Shown: piece after piece, positions 1 through 7,013 of the stretch
How the letters are laid out: each line of letters opens with the position of its first letter
How positions within the stretch are numbered: the first letter of the stretch is position 1
Assembly: GCA_027335965.1 (NCBI GenBank)
Contig: DAHWGZ010000047.1
Span: 1-10,506 of the forward strand
Origin: Acidiferrobacter sp.
GTDB taxonomy: Bacteria > Pseudomonadota > Gammaproteobacteria > Acidiferrobacterales > Acidiferrobacteraceae
Length of the DNA: 10,506 nucleotides
Reading direction: 5' to 3'
Program-made: the position numbers and the translations under genes
The notes under the pieces: generated by a model
Databases searched by the model: none
Seen by the model: the letters and a program-made list of their open reading frames with translations, nothing else
Told to the model about the DNA's origin: nothing

Positions 1-940
1 ACTGGCCGCGGAGAACTTCAACGTCAGCGTTCGCACGATTGAACGCGACCTCATGAACCTCTCGGGCCATTTTCCCTTGCGCGCCCACGAGCATAAGAAG
101 CCGTATGAATGGTTTTGGCCGGAGCGCGCGCCGCAATTGAGCGTGCCGGGACTCACCCCGACGGAGGCGCTTTCCTTCGCCCTGATCGAGACCTTCCTGC
201 CGACCCTGTTGCCGGGTTCCCTGCTGGCGGAACTGAAGCCCTACTTCGATGAGGCCAAGTCATGCCTTGCCGTGCCGCCCAAGGCATCCGGCAAGCGTTC
301 GTGGGCGGACAAGGTGCGCGTGATTCCGCCCACCCAGCCCTTGATGCCGCCGGCGGTGTCCGCGGAGGTCCCGCATACCGTCTATGAGGCGCTCCTCCAT
401 GGTCGGCAGGCCGAGGTGCTTTACCAGAAACGGGGCGCGCCGCAGGCCGTGTCGTACACCGTGCACCCCCTGGGCCTCATTCAGCGAGGGCTCGTCACCT
501 ACCTCGTGTGCACCCTGTTTCAGTACTCGGACGTCATGCTGCTGGCCGTGCATCGCATCCAGTCGGCCACTCTGCGCGAGGAGCCTTCCTCATGCCCTCG
601 GGATTTTGACCTCGATGCGTACGTGGGAAGCGGGGCCGCGCATTTCGGGCAGGGCAAGGAGATAAGGCTTGCTGCGCTTTTTCGCTCGGAAACGGGCGAC
701 CACCTGCTGGAAACCCCATTGGCCGGGGATCAGGTCGTAAGCCAGGCGGCCGACGGCTGGATGAGGGTCGTGGCGACCGTGCGAGACACCCCGCAGCTTC
801 GCTGGTGGTTGCAGGCCTTTGGGGATCAGGTCAGGGTCGAAGGGCCCAAGCCGCTGCGGGATGCGATCCGCGAGGGCATCTGCAACGCGCATTCGTATTA
901 CGAAGAGCGCGCCACGGGCGATTGCGCGCAAAAGGCATGA
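1..940 (+). CDS. WYL-domain transcriptional regulator (5' end cut by window edge)
   Basis: This is a DNA-binding regulator of the HTH-WYL type. The open frame runs from base 2 without a stop, so the ATG at 53 is internal and the true start lies outside the window. Codons 1-17 before that ATG read as the end of a DeoR/HTH_11-like winged helix (the stretch VSVRTIERDLMNL contains the recognition helix), so the helix-turn-helix is only partly visible. The middle holds the WYL-type domain: HPLGLIQRGLVTYLV around bases 461-511 carries the family's P-x-G-L and Y-L-V core, followed by LAVHRIQSATL. The last part, EIRLAALFRS through WWLQAFGDQVRVEGP, matches the C-terminal WCX extension with its closing L-x-x-W-L-x-x-x-G-x-x-V. 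Family members sense ligands, often nucleotides or DNA fragments, through WYL and act as activators or repressors. No target is visible. It converges on the XRE gene at 1122-1568. Confidence 0.9.
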   Translation, partial: LAAENFNVSVRTIERDLMNLSGHFPLRAHEHKKPYEWFWPERAPQLSVPGLTPTEALSFALIETFLPTLLPGSLLAELKPYFDEAKSCLAVPPKASGKRSWADKVRVIPPTQPLMPPAVSAEVPHTVYEALLHGRQAEVLYQKRGAPQAVSYTVHPLGLIQRGLVTYLVCTLFQYSDVMLLAVHRIQSATLREEPSSCPRDFDLDAYVGSGAAHFGQGKEIRLAALFRSETGDHLLETPLAGDQVVSQAADGWMRVVATVRDTPQLRWWLQAFGDQVRVEGPKPLRDAIREGICNAHSYYEERATGDCAQKA

Positions 941-1028
941 TCCGCTTTGGTGATGGGGTCTTTTGGGCAAGCCCGGCCGGTCGGCCATAAGACGCGACGC
1001 GCACGAGGCGAGGCGCAAGCGATACAAA

Positions 1029-1058
1029 CGACGGGGCGGTCCGTAGCCCCGCTCGTCG
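1029..1058. terminator. Imperfect hairpin between convergent genes
   Basis: CGACG (1029-1033) pairs with CGTCG (1054-1058), and GGGC pairs with GCCC inside it after a four-base bulge on the right arm. It lies between the stop of the WYL gene (940) and the stop of the convergent XRE gene (1122). No T-run follows on either strand, so a role in termination is only a suggestion. Confidence 0.25.
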
Positions 1059-1121
1059 CGTGTCCGCCCGGAACGGCCACCGGCTCATCCCCCGTTTTGG
1101 CCCACGCCTTCTGGCGCCCCC

Positions 1122-1568
1122 TTATTTGTCCCCCGAGGACTTTGTCATTTTCTTGATGAGCATGGGCGCAATCAGGTTCGCGAGGGCCGCGCCCGCCAGC
1201 GGCACGCACAAGGCGCCCAGAGTTGATGGCATGGCCCTGGCCGCCCCGCTCTTGGCGCCCTGCGCGGCTGCGATGGGATCCGTAGACGCGCCGGGCTGAA
1301 TGGTCACGCCCTCCTCGCGCAGCCCCTCTTCGATACGCTCAGCCGCCTCCAGGATCGCGGACGCGGTTGTTCCCAGGACCTTCGCGGCGGCGCGCAACTG
1401 TTCCGTGGACAGCTGACTCAAGCCCGCCTCGATGCGGGACCAGGTTGAGGCCCGCACGCCCGCCTCCTTCCCCACGTCTTCCTGGGTCAGCTTGCGATCC
1501 TTGCGCATCTGTATGAGCACGGCGCCGACGACCGCGGCCATCGACGTGACGGTTTCGGGTTTTTTCAT
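1122..1568 (-). CDS. XRE-family HTH regulator with hydrophobic C-terminal tail
   Basis: This is a predicted 148-residue DNA-binding protein. The start at 1568 is chosen because GGAGG sits nine bases upstream and the promoter at 1596-1624 would place the transcript start just before it; an in-frame ATG at 1631 lies upstream of that promoter and is unlikely. Residues 15-66 form a Cro/CI (XRE) helix-turn-helix, with Q29-E30-D31-V32 and the recognition stretch around S41-T42-W43-S44-R45-I46-E47-A48-G49. A mixed, Glu-rich helix follows (72-86). The tail is unusual: residues 115-138 are nearly all small or hydrophobic (G118-A119-L120 to P135-M136-L137-I138) and end in a basic KKMTK, which would suit membrane contact or helix packing. 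The gene faces away from the DUF697-like gene, a typical arrangement for a local repressor; targets are inferred. It could instead be an antitoxin-like or phage-type regulator, but no toxin neighbour is recognisable. Confidence 0.85.
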   Translation of the reverse strand: MKKPETVTSMAAVVGAVLIQMRKDRKLTQEDVGKEAGVRASTWSRIEAGLSQLSTEQLRAAAKVLGTTASAILEAAERIEEGLREEGVTIQPGASTDPIAAAQGAKSGAARAMPSTLGALCVPLAGAALANLIAPMLIKKMTKSSGDK

Positions 1569-1595
1569 GGGCAAACCCCTCCATTCATTCGGCCA

Positions 1596-1624
1596 ATTAT
1601 TGATCCGCCCGCAATATGTGTCAA
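1596..1624 (-). promoter_or_regulatory. Sigma70-type promoter of the XRE gene
   Basis: Read on the minus strand, a perfect TTGACA (-35, bases 1624-1619) is followed after 17 bases by AATAAT (-10, bases 1601-1596, five of six consensus positions). Transcription would begin near 1589, about 20 bases before the ATG at 1568, leaving room for the GGAGG ribosome site. The repeats at 1628-1667 lie immediately upstream of the -35, a suitable place for a regulator to act. Confidence 0.7.
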
Positions 1625-1627
1625 TAC

Positions 1628-1667
1628 GCATACAGGCTTATCATGCATACTTGCATGCCATGCATCT
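1628..1667. repeat. 17-bp-spaced GCATAC repeats, candidate operator
   Basis: GCATAC occurs at 1628-1633 and 1645-1650, and the related GCATCT at 1662-1667, all exactly 17 bp apart. Self-complementary six-mers ATGCAT (1643-1648 and 1660-1665) and GCATGC (1653-1658) overlap the series. The cluster lies between the two divergent start codons, next to the -35 of the XRE promoter, so it is a reasonable binding site for the XRE protein. Binding is inferred from position and periodicity. Confidence 0.45.
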
Positions 1668-1679
1668 ATGCGCTAGGAT
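1651..1679 (+). promoter_or_regulatory. Weak candidate promoter for the DUF697-like/DUF445 pair
   Basis: On the plus strand TTGCAT (1651-1656) and TAGGAT (1674-1679) are 17 bases apart. Both match sigma70 boxes only partly, and the -35 box overlaps the repeat cluster. If real, transcription would start near 1686, about 75 bases before the ATG at 1760. A weak promoter overlapping operators would fit regulated expression. Confidence 0.3.
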
Positions 1680-1759
1680 TCGTTGGCGGTAGGGCTCGCT
1701 TCCTTGCAGGGACCGGGCGCCCCGCACCAAAAAACGAGACCTCACAAAGGAGAACACCC

Positions 1760-2137
1760 ATGGCCACAACGAACCAGAAAGTCCACGGCATCATCCATAC
1801 CGCCTCGCTCGCTTGCGCGGCCATCGGAGCGGGGCTCGCGCAAGTCCCCGGCTCTGACGCCGCCGCAATCGGCCCCATTCAAGCCACGATGATCACCGCC
1901 ATAGGGATGGAGCATGGGGCCACGATAACCAAAGCGGGCGCCGCCGACCTGCTCTTGACGTTTTCGGCAACGACGGCGGGACGCTTTGTCAGCCAGTGGC
2001 TCGTCGGGTGGATACCGGCCATCGGGAACGCCATCAACGCGTCGACCGCCGCCGCCTTGACCGAAGCCATAGGATGGGCCGCCGATGCGTATTTCGCGGA
2101 AGGGAAAAAGACGGCCCCGGAAACCCAGCCAACATAG
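1760..2137 (+). CDS. Small DUF697-like alpha-helical protein
   Basis: This 125-residue protein has no assigned biochemical function. The ATG at 1760 has a strong AAAGGAG site eight bases upstream, so an in-frame start at 1616 can be discarded; that one would lie inside the regulatory region. The protein is almost all small and hydrophobic residues. It resembles the DUF697 (YcjF-type) helical domain found alone or after GTPase domains: V29-P30-G31-S32-D33 then A36-I37-G38-P39-I40-Q41-A42 opens the domain, and a Gly-rich helical segment W84-I85-P86-A87-I88-G89-N90 leads to a long Ala-rich helix ending A108-A110-Y111-F112. Such domains are thought to lie at or in the membrane. There is no GTPase part here, so it is a stand-alone domain. 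It lies 81 bases ahead of the preferred start of the DUF445 gene in the same direction, probably as one operon. The family call rests on pattern only. Confidence 0.75.
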   Translation: MATTNQKVHGIIHTASLACAAIGAGLAQVPGSDAAAIGPIQATMITAIGMEHGATITKAGAADLLLTFSATTAGRFVSQWLVGWIPAIGNAINASTAAALTEAIGWAADAYFAEGKKTAPETQPT

Positions 2138-2149
2138 GAGTCGGCGACA

Positions 2150-2181
2150 GGACCCGGGTCCGGTGAGATGACCTCGGGTCC
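2150..2181 (+). promoter_or_regulatory. Intercistronic hairpin upstream of the DUF445 gene
   Basis: Bases 2150-2158 can pair with 2173-2181: seven Watson-Crick pairs (GGACCCG with CGGGTCC) plus a G-T and a G-C pair. The 14-base loop contains the alternative start codon ATG at 2168. The left arm is also part of a perfect palindrome, GGACCCGGGTCC at 2150-2161, giving a competing fold. It may be a mRNA processing or attenuating hairpin between the two cistrons. No U-run follows. Confidence 0.35.
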
Positions 2182-2218
2182 GACCGAACAATCGCAAAAA
2201 ACACAACAGGGGGCGGAC

Positions 2219-3553
2219 ATGCATCTTGAAGGCACAGGCAACGTAGGGCCATGGCGAGGCGCGACGGACCCGCGGCTAAACGAACTCTCGCGCATGCGCG
2301 GATGGGCATTGGCGCTGCTGCTCGGCGCGGTCAGCGCTTTTCTGATTGCCAACCACATGGGCAGACACGGCGCCTGGGGTCTTGTCGTGGCGCTGACGGG
2401 CTCGGCCGCCGTTGGCGGCCTGGCCGACTGGTTCGCGGTCGTCGCCCTCTTTCGGCGACCCTTCGGCTTGGCGATCCCGCATACGGCCATCATCCCTCGC
2501 AAGAAGGATCGGATCGCGGACAACCTGGCCCATTTCGTGCGGGATCATTTTTTGGAGCCCTCGGTCCTTCTGGCAAAAATCGCCGCCTTTGACCCCGCGG
2601 ACCGCTTGGCGCAATGGTTGACCGACCCGGCACGGATGGCAAGTTTTCTGCTGACGGTTCGGCAAATCGGCCTCGAGGCGCTCGACTGGCTGGACGACAA
2701 AAATCTCGAGGCGGCGCTCAAAACCTTCGTCCTGGACGCAGTGACTCAGTGGGATGCCGCCCAATCCGCAGGCCAAGTTTTGGCCGTTCTTACCCATGAT
2801 GGCCGGCACCAGGAGCTGTTCGATCAGACACTGCAAAACATCGGCGACTTCCTTGCCAGAAAGGACATGAAAAAGACCATATCGGATTTGTTGGTCAAGC
2901 ATGTGCGGCAGGGTTATCCCATGATGGTGGGGATCCTCGACACGTTCGCCTCGCTGGAATCCCTCGGCGATTCGGTCGCCGACAGATTGGCGCGCGCCGT
3001 CCTTAGCGAACTGCAGGATGTCTTACAAAACCCCCATCACCCCTTGCGCGTCGCCTATGGCGAGCGGGTGGAAGATTTTATCAAACGTTTACAAATCGAT
3101 CCTGAACTCAGCCGGCGCGCGCACGAAATCAAGGCACAGGTCCTAAGCCATCCGGGGGTCCACGGCTACGTCGGCGGCCTGGTTCAAGAGGTCAAGGCTT
3201 GGTTGCGCCGTGACCTGTCGGAAACGGATTCACGGCTTACATCGCGCCTTGCCGGCGTCCTCGAGACCCTGGGGAGACGGCTTTCCGAAGACGCCGGACT
3301 GCGGACGAGCATCAATGAACATGTACTGTCCGGGGCCGGCAAATTCGTTGACGATGTGCGCGCGCAGATCACCGCGCACATCGCCCAGACCATCAAAAAC
3401 TGGGACGAGGCCAAGATGGTGCGAGAAATGGAGCTCAGCGTCGGAAAAGACCTTCAATACATCCGCCTCAACGGCACCTTTGTGGGCGGCCTCGCGGGCG
3501 CCGCGTTGTACGCGATGTCCCATGCAGCGTGGATTGCGGGGATGTTCCGCTAG
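2219..3553 (+). CDS. DUF445 family membrane protein
   Basis: This is a member of the widespread but functionally undefined DUF445 (COG2733, YjiN-like) family. The signature is clear near the N-terminus: a hydrophobic segment (WALALLLGAVSAFLIAN), a second one (LVVALTGSAAVGGL), then the hallmark ADWFAVVALFRRPFG and IPHTAIIPRKKDRI. The long middle is helical and charged, with DFLARKDMKKTISDLL and several LxxxL patterns. The C-terminus ends in a further membrane segment, TFVGGLAGAALYAMSHAAW. The usual picture is a large soluble domain held between N- and C-terminal membrane anchors. I chose the ATG at 2219 (444 residues) because AGGGGG stands five bases upstream and the protein then starts close to where family members do. 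The ATG at 2168 would add 17 residues, lacks a properly spaced ribosome site and lies in a hairpin loop. It probably forms an operon with the upstream DUF697-like gene. Length is normal for the family. Confidence 0.9.
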   Translation: MHLEGTGNVGPWRGATDPRLNELSRMRGWALALLLGAVSAFLIANHMGRHGAWGLVVALTGSAAVGGLADWFAVVALFRRPFGLAIPHTAIIPRKKDRIADNLAHFVRDHFLEPSVLLAKIAAFDPADRLAQWLTDPARMASFLLTVRQIGLEALDWLDDKNLEAALKTFVLDAVTQWDAAQSAGQVLAVLTHDGRHQELFDQTLQNIGDFLARKDMKKTISDLLVKHVRQGYPMMVGILDTFASLESLGDSVADRLARAVLSELQDVLQNPHHPLRVAYGERVEDFIKRLQIDPELSRRAHEIKAQVLSHPGVHGYVGGLVQEVKAWLRRDLSETDSRLTSRLAGVLETLGRRLSEDAGLRTSINEHVLSGAGKFVDDVRAQITAHIAQTIKNWDEAKMVREMELSVGKDLQYIRLNGTFVGGLAGAALYAMSHAAWIAGMFR

Positions 3554-3966
3554 CCGACCCGGGTGGCTCGCCCGCGCGGGGCGGGAGACCGCCTTGCCGC
3601 GGGCGCCCCTCCGAGAAAAAGGGCGCGCCGGGGGGAACGCGGGGGCGCGCCATTCCCACCGGGGCGCATGCTCATGCTTGACACCGCGCGGCGAAAGCCT
3701 CGTCGTCGAAGACCCCGCGGCTTCGGCAGCGGGCCCTCGCAACGGCTGCCCTGATCATCGGGCGCGAGCAAGGCCACCCGCGATGGCAACCGCATAAAGG
3801 CCTCAAAGCCCGCCTTCATCGGCTATCAGGCGTTGGTGTATTGATTCACGAGGTGAGCCGTGGCAGTCTCCCCCTAGACGCCGCTTCAACCAGGCGCCTC
3901 TTGCCCTCCGCCATGGGCTTGGCGCTGCAAGCCCTGCCGATCATCCGTCAAGAAACAGAGAGATCC
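3554..3966. other. GC-rich intergenic stretch, no convincing gene
   Basis: Between the DUF445 stop and the ATG of the COG4705 gene there are 413 bases. Open frames here on both strands give Arg/Pro/Gly/Ala-rich peptides without ribosome sites and look like chance frames in GC-rich DNA. Visible structure is a weak hairpin after the stop (GCCC 3570-3573 with GGGC 3579-3582, extended by CTC/GAG) and two copies of GGGCGCGCC at 3621-3629 and 3643-3651, whose palindromic cores could pair with each other. I could not place a convincing promoter for the downstream gene; it should lie between about 3780 and 3950. Confidence 0.6.
3621..3651. repeat. Paired GGGCGCGCC repeats
   Basis: The nine-mer GGGCGCGCC is found at 3621-3629 and again at 3643-3651, 22 bp apart. 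Because GGCGCGCC is self-complementary, the copies act as both direct and inverted repeats and could form an eight-pair stem with a 14-base loop about 70 bases after the DUF445 stop. In such GC-rich DNA this may be chance; a link to transcript ends is possible. Confidence 0.35.
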
Positions 3967-4755
3967 ATGAACGCCACCACGACTCGCGCACCGAGAACGG
4001 AGAAACCTTGGCTCAAAGTACCCCGAGTGAGCCTCTATTTTTGGATCGCCAAGCTGCTGACAACCGCCATGGGCGAGGCCGTGTCCGATTTTCTCGTCTT
4101 TCATACGAACCCCTACCTCGCCGTGATGGGATGCGGGCTCTTGTTTATGGTCGCGATCTGGCTGCAGCTGCGCCACCCGCATTACTCGGCGCCTTATTAC
4201 TGGTTCGCCGTCATCATGGTCAGCATCTTCGGCACGCAGATCGCCGACGTCATCCATGTGGTCCTTCATGTCCCCTACGCGGTTTCGACCACGGCCTTTC
4301 TCGTGGCCTTGATCGGGATATTGACGGCATGGAGGATTACGGAAGGGAGCCTGTCGATTCATACGGTACACACCCCGCGGCGCGAGGCGTTCTATTGGGC
4401 GACGGTCGTAGCGACCTTCGCCCTGGGTACCGCCGCCGGCGACATGACGGCCTCCACGCTGACCTTGGGCTACCTCACGTCGACGCTGCTTTTCATCGTC
4501 TTGCTGGCGATTCCGATCGCGGCCTACCTGATCTTTGATCTCAATGAAATCGCTGCCTTCTGGATAGCCTATATCCTGACGCGGCCCGTGGGCGCCTCCT
4601 TCGCGGATTGGGCCGACAAGCCCTTGCCGTTTGGCGGACTCGGTCTGGGCACCGGCCTTGTCAGCCTCGCGCTCGTCATCCCCATCGCGCTGCTGCTGAC
4701 GTTTCTGATCGTCTCCAGGGTCGACGATCCGAATCGTGCCCAAGACCCCCTGTAG
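3967..4755 (+). CDS. COG4705-type polytopic membrane protein
   Basis: This 262-residue integral membrane protein belongs to the uncharacterised COG4705 group of membrane-anchored proteins. The ATG at 3967 is preferred because VPRVSLYFWIAKLL then falls near the N-terminus as in relatives; an in-frame TTG at 3841 would add 42 residues without family features. The ribosome site is weak (AGAGAG, four to five bases away). About eight membrane segments can be seen, arranged as four pairs. Each first helix carries the same pattern, aromatic-W-x9-G-x4-D: W26-G36-D41, W79-G89-D94, W144-G154-D159 and W199-G209-D214. The acidic residues inside the membrane in fourfold repeat suggest a pore, ion or metal transporter, but no substrate is established. 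The last repeat is the most conserved part of the family, TRPVGASFADW then GGLGLGTG (223-230). The gene stands alone, converging on the TPR gene. Confidence 0.88.
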   Translation: MNATTTRAPRTEKPWLKVPRVSLYFWIAKLLTTAMGEAVSDFLVFHTNPYLAVMGCGLLFMVAIWLQLRHPHYSAPYYWFAVIMVSIFGTQIADVIHVVLHVPYAVSTTAFLVALIGILTAWRITEGSLSIHTVHTPRREAFYWATVVATFALGTAAGDMTASTLTLGYLTSTLLFIVLLAIPIAAYLIFDLNEIAAFWIAYILTRPVGASFADWADKPLPFGGLGLGTGLVSLALVIPIALLLTFLIVSRVDDPNRAQDPL

Positions 4756-4894
4756 ACCCGACCGCGCCGCCCCCTGAGTGTTCCGCAACCGCGCGAGGGC
4801 GCGACCTCCCTTGCCGGGCCAAAGCGCCACCCCACTTCGGTCGCGGCTTTCGCTCGACGGGCTCGCTCGGCACCCCGTGGGTTTTTTTCGATAG

Positions 4895-4925
4895 AGGCCC
4901 GCGGCACGGTCACGGCCGCGGGCCT
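4895..4925 (-). terminator. Perfect 11-bp hairpin after the TPR gene stop
   Basis: A perfect stem pairs bases 4895-4905 (AGGCCCGCGGC) with 4915-4925 (GCCGCGGGCCT) around a nine-base loop. It begins at the first base after the TPR gene's stop codon (4928-4926, minus strand). On that strand the stem is not followed by a U-run, so it may act as a 3'-end stabiliser or a non-canonical terminator. On the plus strand a run of seven T (4882-4888) precedes it; that run follows a four-pair stem (ACCC/GGGT, 4872-4882) and could weakly terminate the COG4705 transcript. Confidence 0.55.
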
Positions 4926-6812
4926 TCAGTGCGGCTTATCGAGCATTTGCCGCAATTCCTGCTGCTTGGCATAGGCATCCGGGAGGCTTCCGTAGCGTAG
5001 CGACGACGTGCAGTCTCGCAAGGCGCCCTTCAGGTTCCCGAGCTCCATCTTGTCGTAGCAGCGATCGTTATAGGCAATCGCCATGTCATAGCGATCGTCG
5101 TACGCCTTTTTGAACAGGTAGCCGTATTGGTTGAGCGCGTTCAGGCTTGCCTGCCATTTGCCTTCGCGGTCGTAGATCACCGCAACCCCGATGGCGGCAT
5201 AGTCCCGATAATCGTTCTCCGAGCTCGCCACGAGCCCATAGTCACGGACGGCGGCCTTCTCGTTCCCCAAGGCATCCTCGATCCGTCCCAGCCAAAAGCG
5301 CGTCTGAAGGTTGCCGTCGGCCTCCAGGATGGCCCTGCATGTCCTGACCCCTTGCCGATACAGCTTCAGCCGGAACAGCGCCGCGCATTCCACGGCGTCA
5401 TAACCGGGCCGCGCGCCCTCCCCGCCCAGAAGGCGCGCCGCCGCCTTTGAATAGACCACCACCCGGCGAAACTCATGATTGCGGTTGTATAGGGAGGCGA
5501 GATCCGTGTAGATGGCCGCCCGCGCGCCATCCTCGGCATAGCGGTGCGCGAACCGGGTGTTCGACAGATCGGACAGCGCCCTTTCGTCCAATGTCTTGGC
5601 GTCCGCCATCTGCCCATGCTCATACCACACGAGCGCCGCCATGCGGTCTATCATGTAATCGTTCTTGGCGGTATCAGGGGCCACAAGTTGGGTATCGCTC
5701 CCCAAGGCCCTGGCCGCCGCCTGCAGGAAGCGCGCCGCCTCGCGCCCTCCGCCGCTCATCATGATCATGTCCGACAATATCCGTCCCACCTCGTCGCCAT
5801 ACGCAAGCCCGCTCACTCCTGCGCGGTGCCCAAGGGCCGCGTACGCCGCCTTCTTCAGGCCCGGCGTTATCACCCCGCGCGCGACCATCCGCACGCAACG
5901 ATCCATTTGCGGCGCGCGACTTTCGGCACAGACGTCCGAGGAGGCCCCCAAAAGCTCCAGGTACAGCCTCGCATACAGCATCCTGAGCGGCGATCCCGGC
6001 GGGGTCTTGCCCACGTACTTCGCCACGAACCCGTACATCTCGTGAATCGTCCCCAGCCACTTGGGTTGCAACGTGGAAAGCCGAATGCGATACAGTGCGT
6101 AATAAGCCGGGAAGATGCCTATGGCCTTGCGGAACGCCGCCCTCTGCGCCGCATTGGCGCCGGCGCTCTCGAGAATCCTGAGATAGACCTCCCAGGCGTA
6201 GGGGTCGTGACGATCGCTCTCCACGGCCTCGCGGGCCTCCAGGGCCGCCACCTGCATGGCGAACCCGAAGGTCTTTCGATTGCGCGCGCGCACATGGTCG
6301 GCGAATCCATTACCCCGCACCCACCACCCGAGATTCAAGTAGTAATTGGCGCGCACGAGGTGGGCTATCGCCGAATCCGGCCTTGCCACCACCCACGCAT
6401 TGAGGCGCTTCGCGAGTTCGGCGTCCCCAGGCGCCGCCAAGGCGGCCATGAAGCTCGTGAAAGGCTGAAACGTCCAGGGACCCATGCGGCTTTTGCGCAA
6501 TACCGCCTTGATCATGGCATCCGCCCTGGCAAAGTGCCCGGCCTGGATGGCGCCGCGCGCGGCCATGGCCCGCGCAAACGGGGTCGCATGAGAGGGCGCA
6601 TTCGGCGCCAATTGAGCGGCCTGCCTCAAGATGAGCGCATAGAAGTTTTTGCCGGGGGCCGCTACAAGGCGCGGCCGGGTGGGCGCCGATGATGGAGTCG
6701 ACACGGCCCACCATGCGCCCAACGCGAGCGCGAGGCCCCCGAGCAGCACGGCCATGCGGGCCTTCCCTGGGGCCATGAGCGAGCCTTTGTCGGGCTTTTT
6801 TCTGCTCACCAT
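4926..6812 (-). CDS. Membrane-anchored TPR protein with DUF4034-like segment
   Basis: This 628-residue protein is predicted to be held in the inner membrane by one N-terminal helix (residues 20-37, after a basic KKPDKG and KAR stretch) with the rest in the periplasm. Residues 56-265 form a helical region with W140-x-x-x-x-P145-D146-S147 and G162-W163-W164-x-R166-G167, a pattern recalling DUF4034 proteins. The C-terminal half is tetratricopeptide-like; the clearest unit is residues 577-607 (AIAYNDRCYDKMELG, then ALRDCTSSL), with other units near 434-461 and 472-496. Six cysteines occur as three pairs (295/306, 476/492, 585/601). TPR proteins usually build scaffolds for protein complexes. The start at 6812 has GAGG four bases upstream; ATG at 6776 (residue 13), with AAAGG seven bases upstream, is an equally plausible start and keeps the anchor. 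It lies downstream of the beta-helix lipoprotein on the same strand, but the 586-base gap argues for its own promoter. Partners are unknown. Confidence 0.82.
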   Translation of the reverse strand: MVSRKKPDKGSLMAPGKARMAVLLGGLALALGAWWAVSTPSSAPTRPRLVAAPGKNFYALILRQAAQLAPNAPSHATPFARAMAARGAIQAGHFARADAMIKAVLRKSRMGPWTFQPFTSFMAALAAPGDAELAKRLNAWVVARPDSAIAHLVRANYYLNLGWWVRGNGFADHVRARNRKTFGFAMQVAALEAREAVESDRHDPYAWEVYLRILESAGANAAQRAAFRKAIGIFPAYYALYRIRLSTLQPKWLGTIHEMYGFVAKYVGKTPPGSPLRMLYARLYLELLGASSDVCAESRAPQMDRCVRMVARGVITPGLKKAAYAALGHRAGVSGLAYGDEVGRILSDMIMMSGGGREAARFLQAAARALGSDTQLVAPDTAKNDYMIDRMAALVWYEHGQMADAKTLDERALSDLSNTRFAHRYAEDGARAAIYTDLASLYNRNHEFRRVVVYSKAAARLLGGEGARPGYDAVECAALFRLKLYRQGVRTCRAILEADGNLQTRFWLGRIEDALGNEKAAVRDYGLVASSENDYRDYAAIGVAVIYDREGKWQASLNALNQYGYLFKKAYDDRYDMAIAYNDRCYDKMELGNLKGALRDCTSSLRYGSLPDAYAKQQELRQMLDKPH

Positions 6813-6973
6813 TCAGCCTCGCGTCCTGATGAGACCGGGTCCCTGATCCCGACCGCCATCACGCGTTCATTTTTGAGTCGTTTTCATGAAAGCATCGATC
6901 GAGACGCCCCGGTCCTGCGGCCTTTCCGGTCTCGCCCTAGCCTGCAGGCGCCGGCCGCCGCGCGTCTCCATGC

Positions 6974-7013
6974 GGCCATGGCCACGACCGAGCACCCGGC
7001 CATGGCCATGGCC
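6974..7013. repeat. Cluster of three GGCCATGGCC palindromes
   Basis: The ten-base palindrome GGCCATGGCC occurs at 6974-6983, 6998-7007 and 7004-7013, the last two overlapping. The cluster lies 160-200 bases upstream of the TPR gene. It may be a simple-sequence effect of GC-rich DNA or a protein-binding cluster; the sequence does not decide. Confidence 0.4.

Noticed and set aside
1616..1759. Longer N-terminus of the DUF697-like gene starting at 1616
   Set aside because: The extension runs through the promoter and repeat region, and ATG 1760 has a far better ribosome site.
3886..4830. A 314-codon minus-strand frame opposite the COG4705 gene
   Set aside because: Its product is highly Arg/Gly/Asp/Gln-rich and is a mirror of the membrane protein's codons.
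5544..6692. A 382-codon plus-strand open frame opposite the TPR gene
   Set aside because: It is antisense to a well-supported gene, is rich in Arg, His, Pro and Gly, and shows no family motif. Long antisense frames are expected in GC-rich genes.
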